A stretch of 64,000 nt of DNA. It comes from Melampsora larici-populina 98AG31 (taxonomy: Eukaryota; Basidiomycota; Pucciniomycetes; Pucciniales; Melampsoraceae). The notes beneath the pieces were generated by a model that saw only the letters and a list, made by a program, of their open reading frames with translations, had not been told where the DNA came from and made no database searches. Shown in pieces: positions 46,701 to 56,609 of the stretch; the first letter of the stretch is position 1; each line of letters begins with the position of its first letter. The DNA lies in NCBI RefSeq assembly GCF_000204055.1, contig NW_006768813.1, positions 420,214-484,213 of the forward strand, in the 5' to 3' direction. Both the position numbers and the translations under genes were made by a program.

Positions 46701-47838
46701 CACTACGCCAAATTGCAAATTTACTGTGGAGTTCAGAAAATTGAGTAGACATAGAAAATTATAGAGAAGCTGGCAAGGGTCAGAAAAATATGAAAAAATA
46801 ATGGGAGGACCCTTTGACGCATTCCGATTGTCTGGCATATTTTTCCATATTTTTAAAACCACAATGCATATAACATTACACAAAATATAATATTTCCTGG
46901 GCAGAAAATATAAAAACCAACACACAAAGATATTGAGTAGTCTGGAGGAGAAAAAAATATACAAAAATTTGCATATTGTTCCTATGATTGAGAGCTTTGA
47001 TTTGAGTATTTTTTTGTATTTTTAGTGTGAAAATTGTTGATTGTACTAACAAAAAACCTCCAAAATTCTCAGATTACAACCTGTAACAGAGATTGGAATT
47101 TGGCTAAGGGGTGACAAGGGGAAATCTGGAATTCTATATCCCTCATATCTTTTGCAATTCTGGTCCAAAACACTTGATAATTAGTTCATCAGGAAGCCAT
47201 GAAATGCATTTGAATGTTATGTTAACGCGTCAAATCTGTAGCTCTGCTACAAAAAAAGGTATTTGTCTTTGAAACAATTTCCTATATATCCACATAAATA
47301 TTCTTTGGAGTTAGATGCAAGTTTTCTGTCTTGATGAAAGATATAGTCACAGACTTTGGCTTTCCAATGAACAAAAAATGAAGTGGTTTGATCAAGAATT
47401 GACAAAGATATAAGGGATTGTTGAACTCAAATTATGCCCTCCAATCTCTGTTACAGGTTGTAATCTGACAATCCTGGAGGTTTTTTGTTAGTACAATCAA
47501 CAATTTTCACACTAGAAATACAAAAAAATACTCAAATCAAAGGTCTCAGCCATAGGAATAATATGCATATTTTTGTGTATTTTTGTCCCTCTTCAAGACT
47601 TCTCAATATCTCTGTTTGTTGGTTTTTATATTTTCTGCCCAGAAAATATTATATTTTGTGTAGTGTTATATGCATTGTGGTTTTAAAAATATGAAAAAAT
47701 ATGCCAGACAATTGGAATGCGTCAAAGGGCCCTCCCATTGTTTTTTCATATTTTTCTGACCCTTGCCAGCTTCTCTATAATTTTCTATGTCTACTCAATT
47801 TTCTAAATTCCACGGTAAATTTGCAATTTGGCGTAGTG
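46701..47838. mobile_element. CACTACG-ended foldback element (CACTA-like MITE)
   Basis: Two arms of about 395 bp, 46701-47095 and 47441-47838, are imperfect inverted copies beginning CACTACGCCAAATTGCAAAT; the loop between them is about 345 bp. A TTT triplet flanks both sides, consistent with a 3-bp TSD. No coding capacity. Transcription of the host retroelement would yield a long hairpin RNA. Confidence 0.85.
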
Positions 47839-47899
47839 TTTTTATTTTTCCTTTTTTCTTCTACAATTTTTTTTCTTCTCTCTGAGATGTGTTGCACGC

Positions 47900-47908
47900 A
47901 AGGGGGGG
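47900..47908 (+). other. Polypurine tract
   Basis: AAGGGGGGG immediately before the 3' LTR; the expected plus-strand primer site. Confidence 0.8.
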
Positions 47909-48189
47909 TGTTGGGATAGTCAAGTGTCATACGAAGTCCTGTCTAAGATTACAGTCCTGCGTGACTTTTCCAATGTCCTGTCAAGTCCTGTGTGACTATC
48001 TCCTATTTTCTTATTTCATTTCATTCATATTTCATTTCATAACTGTCTGCTTAGCAACTTATGCGTCATGTGACATCTAGCAGTGTAATACTTACTATAT
48101 AAGCCAACTGGAACAGCGCAGGAAAGGTGCTCTCTCTTCACCTTTCCTTGCTTCTTCTCTTGCTGTTCCAGCTTGCTTCGAACCTAAGA
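47909..48189 (+). repeat. Copia 3' LTR (281 bp)
   Basis: Same ends as the 5' LTR but without the 92-bp GTAGG...CCAG segment. Confidence 0.9.
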
Positions 48190-48194
48190 ATTCA

Positions 48195-50298
48195 CTCATA
48201 AGTAAAAACAAACAATTTGCAAAATGAGTCACATCTGGTAAATGGACAACTGGGAATTGAAATCACATGGTCGTAGAATGATGCCTCCCTCTTCAATTCC
48301 AAAAGTATGAGCAGGTAGCAGACAATATGCTGCCGTACAAGTGACTGCTTGAGGTGTCAGATAGATAAATTTGTCTTCAACTCTACCTACAACACTCTTG
48401 AGACAATATAGGATACTATCAAATCAGCGCGGCAAGGCTCAAAGCACAAAAGGTATGTCAATACCAAGTTATCAAATGTTCAACTTCTAACAATCAATCA
48501 TCTTCCAAATTGATCATCAAACATCACATATCTCATCCCTCAATGACCAGTTTAGCATATTGAATTTCACCAGAAGAAAACAATCAATCAAAACATCATA
48601 CTTGATAAAATCTAACTTAGATTTCTTCCTCATAACCTTGTACAACCTACAACTTCATATTGTAACATCAACTGAGAGTTTTCGAATCAAAAGACTTAAT
48701 CCTGAAATATTTTTCATAATTGCTTGATTTGAATTTAAATCAAATTTGGCTTTTTCATTCACTCTTGCAAATACCAATTTGATTGAAGAACCCCACAATT
48801 GAAAATAAAATAAAAAACAATAAACACATAACAAAAATATCAATTTCTATACTTCAAAAAAACCATCATCATAAATTTATATTGGATCTCATCTAGAACA
48901 GATATAGATGATAAATCAAAAATCTCTAAAGTCTTTGTTGTAATGAAACAATCTCAAAATATATTCCAAAAATTGTAAAGTCTTTCTTACATCTAAAACA
49001 GTGCTTGACTAATTCCATATCCAAACCAACTAATCAAACTATCAGAATCCACTTCATTTCTACCTGTTATCATTTTAGCCAATCAAAAATCAGTTCAACC
49101 TCTGATTTTCAATTTCAATTCACTTGAGTATTTTGAATTTTGAACCAATGTTTCAAATACCAAACTTATCTTTTGATTTGAATTTGTATTTGTTGACATG
49201 AAATTTTGATTTGAGATTGTTGGTTTTTAGGTAAATCAGTTGCATCTATCAAACAATGACCCTGCTCCGGCTGGACACATTCCTCTTCTTTCTCATTTTG
49301 CAATTCCGAATGTCAAGTTGACCTGTAATAGGTGAGATGACCATTCAGGGAGTTGGTGATCGATTTGGTGATCGATTTGGTGATTGATTTCATGTGACCA
49401 CTAAGAATGAAATGGCTAAACTCATGCATAAGAAAGACCTGCGCGAGTAGAAGTGAAACATCAGTCATGTTCATTGAGATCAAATCAAGTCAATCATAAA
49501 TCATCAGATTATCAATCACCATCATTGGAACAGCAAGATCTTTTGCCAAATGTAACAAATCATCATTATACCAATAAACAATATCCTCAACTGTTTTCAT
49601 GATCTGAAGCGAAGACAGGACCACCTAAAAGTCCACCCAAGACTCGTCCATTCCGTTCGGGCAAGTTTACTTAGACTTGCGCATATTTAAGATGGTTGTT
49701 ATATGTGACTAATCCACATATACCACCCTCGCTCTACCTCGGCGTATTCACATACGCTTTGGTTGAGCTTGTTCGGGATGGCGGGCCGCCGGCCGGCCAG
49801 ATTTGCGTGGGTTGGAAAACTTTCCTCCCAACGCAAACCCGGATGCCGTTTGTTTTGGGTACTGTGTGAGCTACGGGCTCGTTGGGGTTACTCCCCAAAC
49901 TCCCATCTGCCGTCGCTTCCAGCGAGACTCGGCATGGCGAGTTGCCCCTAACTCGTTGGGAGCTACGGTACCCCAAACTCTTGCTCATTTCTCTCTAGGA
50001 CGAGAAGAACTTCATGGAGTGTTTTCATCAGAACTAGATAAATTGAATAAACCGTATGCAATGAATTGTTTAAACCGTGAATCCCTACACTTCTTCACAT
50101 GTTCCGTAGCCACCTGTACGTCTTCTGCGGGTCAGGTCGCCTATCCATCATCTAAGTTTCCAGGAGGCTTGCAGATCTGCTGTATCGGATGTATCGGCTT
50201 TTAACTTCGCTCAGCGTGATGAAAACCTTAAGTCAGTTCATGCCATTCTTCCCGTCTCGACGCTTGGTGGGTGCACAGCGTAATACATACCTGGGTAA
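48195..50298. other. Non-coding stretch, then the 3' flank of the tyrosine-recombinase element
   Basis: 48195-49640 is AT-rich with no supported gene. From about 49740 the composition changes to GC-rich (several CCGG and CGCC runs) and probably belongs to the 3' end of the DIRS/Ngaro-like element. I saw no repeat of this stretch beyond 55330, although split repeats would be expected there. The plus frame 49803-50204 has no known domain. Confidence 0.45.
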
Positions 50299-51411
50299 CT
50301 ACTTGTTCCGCTTGTCTATCAACCACAGTATGTCTTTTGTTTCCCTCAGTTCCTTCGCCGTGTATCTCTTTAGGTACACTTCTACGGCTTTTGACTTCCA
50401 TCGACCAAGCTTCATGATCTTCTCGACTTCCCAGCCCAAGTTCCACCGCAATGAAGCACCGCCTACTCTGAACGAGTGGCCGGACCACCCCCCCACTCTC
50501 TCATCCCTTTCTTTCCAACGTTGCTCCAGGCTGTCGACGAAAAGTCTACGGGATAGGGGTACCCTCGACTTTCCCGTACCGAAACCGAACAGGGAATCAG
50601 TTGGCCTGTGGGAAGGGTTCCTTTCGACCAGTCTCTCGAGAGCTGCTACCGGGTCCAGGATTGACGGTTGTGCTGCTAGTCTGATTATCTGTACGTCACC
50701 TGGGTTAGCCGTTTTTGCCCGCCACAGCGTCAGCACTGCATTCTTCTTCTCCCCGGTGCCTTCAAAGTGTAAGTCCTCAAAGGTTAACATTCCTTCCCCT
50801 CTAGTTTGTCTGGTGATTTCCCCTAGTCTCATCATACCCCAGAATGCTACTAGGGCAGCCGTTACGATCACTTCTTCTACGTCTGACCCCCCTGCCAGAT
50901 CGCATACCAGACCGGTGAGTTCGTGTATCATTATCGGGGTCTTCTCCCCTGCGCGAATGCCGGGTTCCTCCTTTTTAGCTAGCGTTTCTTGCTCTTCGGC
51001 TTGCTCGGTGGCTCGTATCAAGGCATCGACTACACGCTGGTCGAGATCTGGAGGTGTCAAATTCGTCGCCATTTGCCACGCCCTTAGGCCGGCCAGGTAT
51101 TTCACAATAGTTTTTGATTTTAGAATTTTCCGTGCTGATGACTCTTTCTCTACTTCCGATCTACCTGCCCACACAATGAAACCGTATACATCGATCAACT
51201 TTACTGGGATTGCGTTGTCCCAGTCTTTTCCCGCATCCTCAATGTACTCCTTAAACTTCGCAACCGCGCTACTGTAGCCGTTTAGAGTAGACTTCACCCA
51301 CGCTCCGCCTACCATGTGGTTTGCCACCCGCCTAGTCTCAGCGTCTTCGATCTCGTTCACGGCTTGCTCGAAGTTTGGCCTTCTGGTGCTGGTGCGTTTG
51401 TTACTCGGCAT
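50299..51411 (-). CDS. Tyrosine recombinase of the DIRS/Ngaro-like element
   Basis: A 370-codon frame. The N-terminal half is helical and SAM-like (STLNGYSSAVAKFKEYIED), typical of core-binding domains. The catalytic half shows FWGMMRLGEITR (first Arg), GHSFRVGGAS (HxxR) and a C-terminal VYLKRYTAKEL, whose Tyr is a candidate nucleophile. Such enzymes integrate a circular cDNA without target duplication. The ATG at 51411 lies inside the end of the RT ORF (55-nt overlap, different frame), so expression probably needs reinitiation or a separate transcript. Confidence 0.9.
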   Translation of the reverse strand: MPSNKRTSTRRPNFEQAVNEIEDAETRRVANHMVGGAWVKSTLNGYSSAVAKFKEYIEDAGKDWDNAIPVKLIDVYGFIVWAGRSEVEKESSARKILKSKTIVKYLAGLRAWQMATNLTPPDLDQRVVDALIRATEQAEEQETLAKKEEPGIRAGEKTPIMIHELTGLVCDLAGGSDVEEVIVTAALVAFWGMMRLGEITRQTRGEGMLTFEDLHFEGTGEKKNAVLTLWRAKTANPGDVQIIRLAAQPSILDPVAALERLVERNPSHRPTDSLFGFGTGKSRVPLSRRLFVDSLEQRWKERDERVGGWSGHSFRVGGASLRWNLGWEVEKIMKLGRWKSKAVEVYLKRYTAKELRETKDILWLIDKRNK

Positions 51412-53042
51412 TTCGGTATACTAGAAGGTTCTAAAAATTCTTGGATGTCTGTAGGTAACTTGACTTGTAAACGATCGATGTCTTCTCTGTCGGTTCTTAT
51501 TCCCCTGGACAATGCGTCTGCTTTGTTCCCCCGTGAGTCTACCCATTCTTCTGCTAAGTCGCAGTCCAACTCCACTAGTCTCCGTTGTATTTTTCTCCAC
51601 TCCAGATTCACTGCTACGTGTTTCGATTTCAGGTTTCGGACTACTCCCTCCGTGGTCGTGTTGTCCGTCAGGAACCTCAGTCGCCTTCCTTTTACGTCGT
51701 GTTTCTTTGCGACCATTTCGAGACCTAGTCGTACCGCGACTGTCTCGGCCCAAGCGATGTCCCGCTTAATGCCTAAAGCATCTGGTATGTCCCAGTTTGG
51801 TTTTAACTTCCACTGAGCCCAGCTCTCGCCCACCAGGACGCCAATCCCGTGTGAGACTGCCGCGTCGCCTACCCATTTTACGTCCAGAATTTCCTTCTTG
51901 GGTAGTAACTTGTGGTTTTTAAAATCTTTTAGGACCCGTTTCCAGTCCCACAAGTCCTCCTTTACGTTGTCCGGCATTGCTCTCGGTGCCTTCTGGTTCA
52001 CCCACTTCGCCATCCAGTTGTGGATGTTAGGTGTGAAGCACTTCATTTGGGGGAGCATATTCGTAAGGTGATGCAGTCTGCCGGACAATTTTTCCACTTC
52101 TTGGTAAGTGAAAGGTCTGGTTTGGTTTAACGCTTCATCCACCTGGATTTTCCTCATCTGCAATTTCTCCTCTGGTAGCCGTACTGATTTTTCTCTACCG
52201 TTCCAAATGAAACCAATATATTTTTGTTCAGTGGCGAATTCGGAGTATTTCCCCTTGTTCGTCTTCACGCCCAAAGATGCGCTTCTTTCGACTACGTCTT
52301 CCATGGAAGTGTTATTCATCTCTTCTTTTCGTTTAATGAATCGGTTGTCGTCTACCCAACAAAAAACCGCGCTGAAACCAAACTCTGCCTTCATCATCTC
52401 TTTCCAGGCGTCCGCCGGACCGCCGAAACTTCCACAACCTGCGACACCGCCGAAGGATACCCTGGTGTCCAGTATTATCATTCCGTCCTCTGTCCGAATC
52501 GCAAGAAACCTCCATTGGCTTGGGTGAGTTGGGATTTGGCGATAAGCCTTTTCCCAATCAAAGATCCCTAAATCCGATTCTCCTTCCGTTTCTACGAAGA
52601 ACGTCGCCACTCGTGCAAAATCATCCCATGACGTTTTGAATTTGTTTTTATCGACGAAAGAGTTTACGGATGGTATGCTGCCGTCGTACTTTGGAAACGA
52701 CAAATCGTTTATTACTCTCTTTGATCCGTCACCGTTCGTGACAACCCCCATTGGGCTCGTCCGAAAAAACCCCAGATATTCTTTTGCTTCTTCTATCGTG
52801 AAAGGTCCGCGCATTCTACCGGAGTCCAGTTCCTTCTGCAGTTTCTCCGCTATGATACTATTTCCGGCGATTGTCCTTTCGTGGTTTGGCGGTGAGTGGT
52901 ATTCTAGTTCTCCCGAGGAGTGTTCTGGTATTCCCTGGTGGAAACCTTCCTGGAAACCAATCAGTATTTTCTGGTGCTTCTCTAGGAGGTTGTGTTTTCG
53001 TAGCATCTTCTCCCAGGCCTCTAAATCCATCTCGCATGTCAC
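51357..53042 (-). CDS. Reverse transcriptase-RNase H of the DIRS/Ngaro-like element
   Basis: A 561-codon frame from the first Met; the frame is open about 130 bases further upstream (NPGAKPKNHRYRPNKTWPVK), so the start is uncertain. RT motifs: SKRVINDLSFP, LGIFDWEKAYRQIP, RVSFGGVAGCGSFGGP and the catalytic CWVDDNRF (VDD instead of YxDD). RNase H: VKWVGDAAVSHGIGVLVG (Asp), AWAETVAVRLGLEM (Glu), FLTDNTTTEGV (Asp) and DSRGNKADALSRG (Asp). All expected acidic residues are present. The ORF ends 55 nt inside the recombinase ORF. Confidence 0.92.
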   Translation of the reverse strand: MTCEMDLEAWEKMLRKHNLLEKHQKILIGFQEGFHQGIPEHSSGELEYHSPPNHERTIAGNSIIAEKLQKELDSGRMRGPFTIEEAKEYLGFFRTSPMGVVTNGDGSKRVINDLSFPKYDGSIPSVNSFVDKNKFKTSWDDFARVATFFVETEGESDLGIFDWEKAYRQIPTHPSQWRFLAIRTEDGMIILDTRVSFGGVAGCGSFGGPADAWKEMMKAEFGFSAVFCWVDDNRFIKRKEEMNNTSMEDVVERSASLGVKTNKGKYSEFATEQKYIGFIWNGREKSVRLPEEKLQMRKIQVDEALNQTRPFTYQEVEKLSGRLHHLTNMLPQMKCFTPNIHNWMAKWVNQKAPRAMPDNVKEDLWDWKRVLKDFKNHKLLPKKEILDVKWVGDAAVSHGIGVLVGESWAQWKLKPNWDIPDALGIKRDIAWAETVAVRLGLEMVAKKHDVKGRRLRFLTDNTTTEGVVRNLKSKHVAVNLEWRKIQRRLVELDCDLAEEWVDSRGNKADALSRGIRTDREDIDRLQVKLPTDIQEFLEPSSIPKCRVTNAPAPEGQTSSKP

Positions 53043-53964
53043 CTTTACCGGCCACGTTTTATTTGGTCTGTACCTGTGGTTCTTCGGCTTTGCTCCTGGG
53101 TTCTCCCTCTCTACTGGGCTTCCCGCTGGGTGTGCCGCTAAAGGAGGGAAAGGGGTGTTCCCCTCTTGGTCAGTTTCTATTCCGACCGCGTGGATATGGA
53201 CCGTCCAACATCAGCTTACTTTGTGTCTGGTTGCTTCCCGGACCTAACGTTTCGCGATCCGTGCTTTCGGCACGAGCGTAGTCCCTCGCTTTCGGCAGAT
53301 CTCGCTTCGCTCCTTTCGGGCTTTTTTCCTTTCCGAATTGTCTTTCTTCGTCGCAGGCCAGCGGACTCTGCTGCCTGCTATTTCCCGCAAAGGTTTGCGA
53401 GTTTTCAAAAGGGAAATGTGGTATGGGTTTTTGTCAACATGGGTAACCTTTTCTGCATTCTCATTTCATACTTGGTTCGATTTAACGGAACCAGGGTTTC
53501 ACGGATAGCAAGTGGCTTCTGTAAGAAGGCAACGGGAGAAATTGGGGGGGGGCACCAAGAACTCGAGTCATTTAAAATTTAAATGCGAGGGGTACGGGTT
53601 CATTAGACTTGTCACTTCATTTCACGCTAAACCGCTATTCAATTTCAAAGGGAGCTATGAAATGTTTCATCTGACGGGAGAAACTACGGCGTATACATGC
53701 TGCACGAGTTTGTCCTTTTTACCCAATTCCCCCTTCTCCTCCTTATTCCTCTGTCGGAGTCCCGTATTCACTCTTCCTGCCCGTTCACAGGTGCTCGGGG
53801 ATCTGGGGTGCATTCACAAACAGAGAATGTGGATGGAGTCAGGGTGGGACAAAGGAAGGGCTTTGGGACTCATGGGTTGTAATAACAGGGAGGTGAAGAT
53901 AGAATTGTGATAACGAAAAAGGTGAAGATAGGATGATTCGGAAATGTTCATTGAAACTATTGGC
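53043..53964. other. Spacer between gag-like and RT ORFs
   Basis: About 0.9 kb. On the minus strand the RT frame is open to about 53180. The rest has no recognisable domain; plus-strand frames here look like antisense shadows. Confidence 0.4.
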
Positions 53965-55326
53965 TTACCATTTGTTTCCGTTGTTTCTGTGCACTATTGC
54001 TAATGCGCCGCTCTGGTTTCCGCTTCCGTTCACTGCTGGTTTAGCTATGATTGCCAATTGATTGCTCGGCTCGCTGGGACCTGCCCCCGCGCCACCTTGA
54101 ATGAAGTTTTGGTTCGTGCCATGCGTGTACGGGTACGGTTGATAGGCGTGATACGGATTATAAGGTACACTGTGCTGTTGGCTAGGGTACTGGGGGAAGG
54201 TTCTGTGGTCTCTACCGAAGGAGTTCCCGTGGTTGGCGTGGTGATTGTTCCCGTTCCGCTTAAAACCCTTGTTGTTGTTCTTGGGGTACCTTTTCTTTCC
54301 GCCACCTAGGTGAGGGCTCTCGCCGTTGTTCTTCCAACCATTCTGAGACTGACTTTGGCTCTGGTTGGCGGCTGCGAATTCGCGTTTGATCAGGCTCTTT
54401 TCTTTGGTCAATGCCTGCTCGTGTGCTTCATTCACCCCGACGTAAGGATTGTCCAGGTAACTTCTCTTGCCTAACGCGTCGGCCTTGTCTTTTGCTGCAC
54501 ATAGGATGTCTTCGTGTATTAAACCAGCGTTCGCCATCACACGTTTCCCATCTTTAAACCGGAATTGCATGACTAACTTCCTGACTCTGATGCAGTATCT
54601 TAGTGCTATCGTCCAGCACGACGTCGATCTGCGAATGTCTATCACGTTCTGCCTGTGCTTTTTGAAATTTTCTGCGCAGGTCTTCATGTTGTAGTACTCG
54701 TCAACATATCTAATGAATAGGTCCATATTGTCTAGCCAATCGCCGTACGTCAAAAGAAGTTCGTCCTTAGGGGTCAGACCGGAGTATTGCATTGAATCAT
54801 CTCCCTCTTGTAGCTCTTTGACTGTTTTCACCTTCCTCTGACTCGCTTTCTCTGCATCTTTATCTATCCAGTCGATGTTGAATACGGTCAGAGGCACGAA
54901 CGCTTTCAGTTTGGTCATCTTTGTGTGAAAACAGTGCGACAACTTTAGTAAACTGTTGTTTGGCAGTTGCTGGTCGTCTACAAAGGTGATTTTGTCTTCG
55001 GGGTTTGCTAAGTCGTCGCTTTCTTTGGCCGTCGCCTTCTCGGCTTTCTTTTGGGTTTGCTGGGGCTCCGGTGTAGGTCTAGTCACCTGTTCCGCCATTG
55101 GCGTTCGCCTTGTTGCAGGGTCGCTCAACTCGGTATGAGTCTTCTTTGACGTTAGAGATTTGGCCGGTTCGTCTCTGACCGATTCTCCGTCTGCAATTAG
55201 AGAAGCCGTTCTTGGCCATCGTAAAGTGACCCGAGGGGCTTCTCGTATGATTGTCCTCCCTCTGGGTACTTCTGCCTCCGGCTCGTACGGTACGTATCCG
55301 TATGTCGCTCGGAACGCGTTCAGCAT
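53965..55326 (-). CDS. Gag-like protein of the DIRS/Ngaro-like element
   Basis: A 453-codon frame, open a further 100 nt upstream (including ESRDQWWTTIVDAFDRNDVL), so the true N-terminus may lie near 55430 or in an upstream exon. The middle contains an aromatic/charged helical part (DELLLTYGDWLDNMDLFIRY ... WTIALRYCIRVRKLVMQFRF) that resembles the capsid-like region of YR-element gags. The C-terminus is low-complexity Asn/Gly/His/Tyr/Pro. No CCHC knuckle. The assignment as gag rests mainly on position before RT. Confidence 0.7.
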   Translation of the reverse strand: MLNAFRATYGYVPYEPEAEVPRGRTIIREAPRVTLRWPRTASLIADGESVRDEPAKSLTSKKTHTELSDPATRRTPMAEQVTRPTPEPQQTQKKAEKATAKESDDLANPEDKITFVDDQQLPNNSLLKLSHCFHTKMTKLKAFVPLTVFNIDWIDKDAEKASQRKVKTVKELQEGDDSMQYSGLTPKDELLLTYGDWLDNMDLFIRYVDEYYNMKTCAENFKKHRQNVIDIRRSTSCWTIALRYCIRVRKLVMQFRFKDGKRVMANAGLIHEDILCAAKDKADALGKRSYLDNPYVGVNEAHEQALTKEKSLIKREFAAANQSQSQSQNGWKNNGESPHLGGGKKRYPKNNNKGFKRNGNNHHANHGNSFGRDHRTFPQYPSQQHSVPYNPYHAYQPYPYTHGTNQNFIQGGAGAGPSEPSNQLAIIAKPAVNGSGNQSGALAIVHRNNGNKW

Positions 55327-55430
55327 TGTACGGCCTAGCAGGACGTCGTTTCTATCGAATGCGTCTACTATCGTGGTCCACCATTGGTCTCGGCTCTCTA
55401 TGTGTGAGTCTAGGTGACGTGTAATGACAA

Positions 55431-56609
55431 AGGAAACGGGTTACGATCAGCGTCCAATACACCACGGCTCTTTCTCCGCCTGTCTTTGGATTTACGCTTT
55501 GCGGTGGTGTTCATTGTCGTGAGGTGCGGGGATGTGGTGTGAGATGCGGGGATCTGGTGGTGAGGACTGTCCTAACAGGACTCTTTGTCTTCCCCTGGGT
55601 GTAAGATGCATTCTGACATTCTGCTTTGTCTTATGGCTCCCTCTAATAATGATATATCGCTGTGGCGAAAACTTTTTCATGGATATAGCTCACCTGTGTG
55701 TTACAGATCCCACGATGAAACATCGTGACATCTGTGTGAAATGCTACGGTGTCGTACCGTAGTCTGCTGCACAGACCTGCCAGCACTCTGGAATAGCTGA
55801 CTTGTCATCTGAATTCAGACAAGTCACCCTTTCACCCATCCTCACCCACCCAGTACACACGCACTACATACCAATTCCCACCTGCAGATTAGACAAGTCA
55901 CAGTTTCACCCATTCACCCATCCCCACCCACCAACTACACAGCAGCTACATACCAAATTCCCACTCTCTGGCAAAATCTCAATATCCGATAAGTCACACT
56001 TTCACACACACAAGCCCACTACACACTCCAGATTCCCACATGTGGGACACACCACACCCGTCCAAAATCTGACTTTCAGACAAGTCAAAATTCTCACAGT
56101 CAGAACCCACTACCCATTGTCTATGACTCACAACCCATAAAAACAAAGATCGAACCGATAATGACCAAAAATGATATGTTTTGAACAAACAAATATCCAA
56201 CATCCATCAATGATAAAAGGTGTACAAACCTTGAGGCTTTCGCTCTGGTCGATCTCGCGCAAAGCAACACTATATCCATACATAGACAATGAATATGAAC
56301 TTTTGGTCATTTGGACCTCGAGATAAGCACCAACCTATGCCTCGCCCCCACATACCAATAGCATGAGCACAAATACATGAGATACTCGCGTGAAACGTTC
56401 TTAATCAAAGGACAGTTTCACACATTCACAAATGGGTGAACGCACAGATTCCCACCTGTGGGAAAACATGTCACACAATCGTTCACTCAATGACTCCGGG
56501 CAAGCACCACAAAATACCACATCCTCATGGTACTAAAAATCTCATCAAGTGACAAATAACACCAATCGATTTTTTTCATTGTTTAGAAAAAGTATTACAA
56601 CAATCGGAC
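55431..56609. other. Spacer with degenerate 70-90 bp tandem repeats
   Basis: From about 55800 to 56110 the plus strand has four imperfect repeats with GACAAGTCAC (or a variant), TTTCACCCA/TTTCACACA, and CACTACATACCAATTCCCAC-like blocks. A further TTTCACACATTCAC block is at 56410. No coding signal. Confidence 0.55.

Larger units (their letters stand above)
41744..48189 (+). mobile_element. Ty1/copia LTR retrotransposon with nested foldback element
   Basis: LTRs start TGTTGGGATAGTCAAG and end CCTAAGA, flanked by a 5-bp TSD, ATTCA, at 41739-41743 and 48190-48194. Domain order gag, protease, integrase, RT, RNase H places it in Ty1/copia. A primer-binding site matching the tRNA-iMet anticodon region follows the 5' LTR, and a purine tract precedes the 3' LTR. 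A 1138-bp CACTACG element is inserted directly after the pol stop. The two LTRs differ by two length changes, so the insertion is not very young or the LTRs recombined. Confidence 0.95.
50299..55430 (-). mobile_element. DIRS/Ngaro-like tyrosine-recombinase retroelement
   Basis: On the minus strand the order is a gag-like ORF, RT-RNase H, then a tyrosine recombinase overlapping the RT ORF. This order and the YR integrase define the DIRS-like order; the lack of a methyltransferase ORF is closer to Ngaro/PAT than to DIRS1. Outer limits are only those of the coding parts; terminal repeats were not found. The ORFs have no stops, and composition is more GC-rich than the flanks. Confidence 0.85.

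Noticed and set aside
50189..53582. Long plus-strand frames opposite the tyrosine-recombinase element
   Set aside because: They are antisense to RT and recombinase coding sequence and show no domain of their own.
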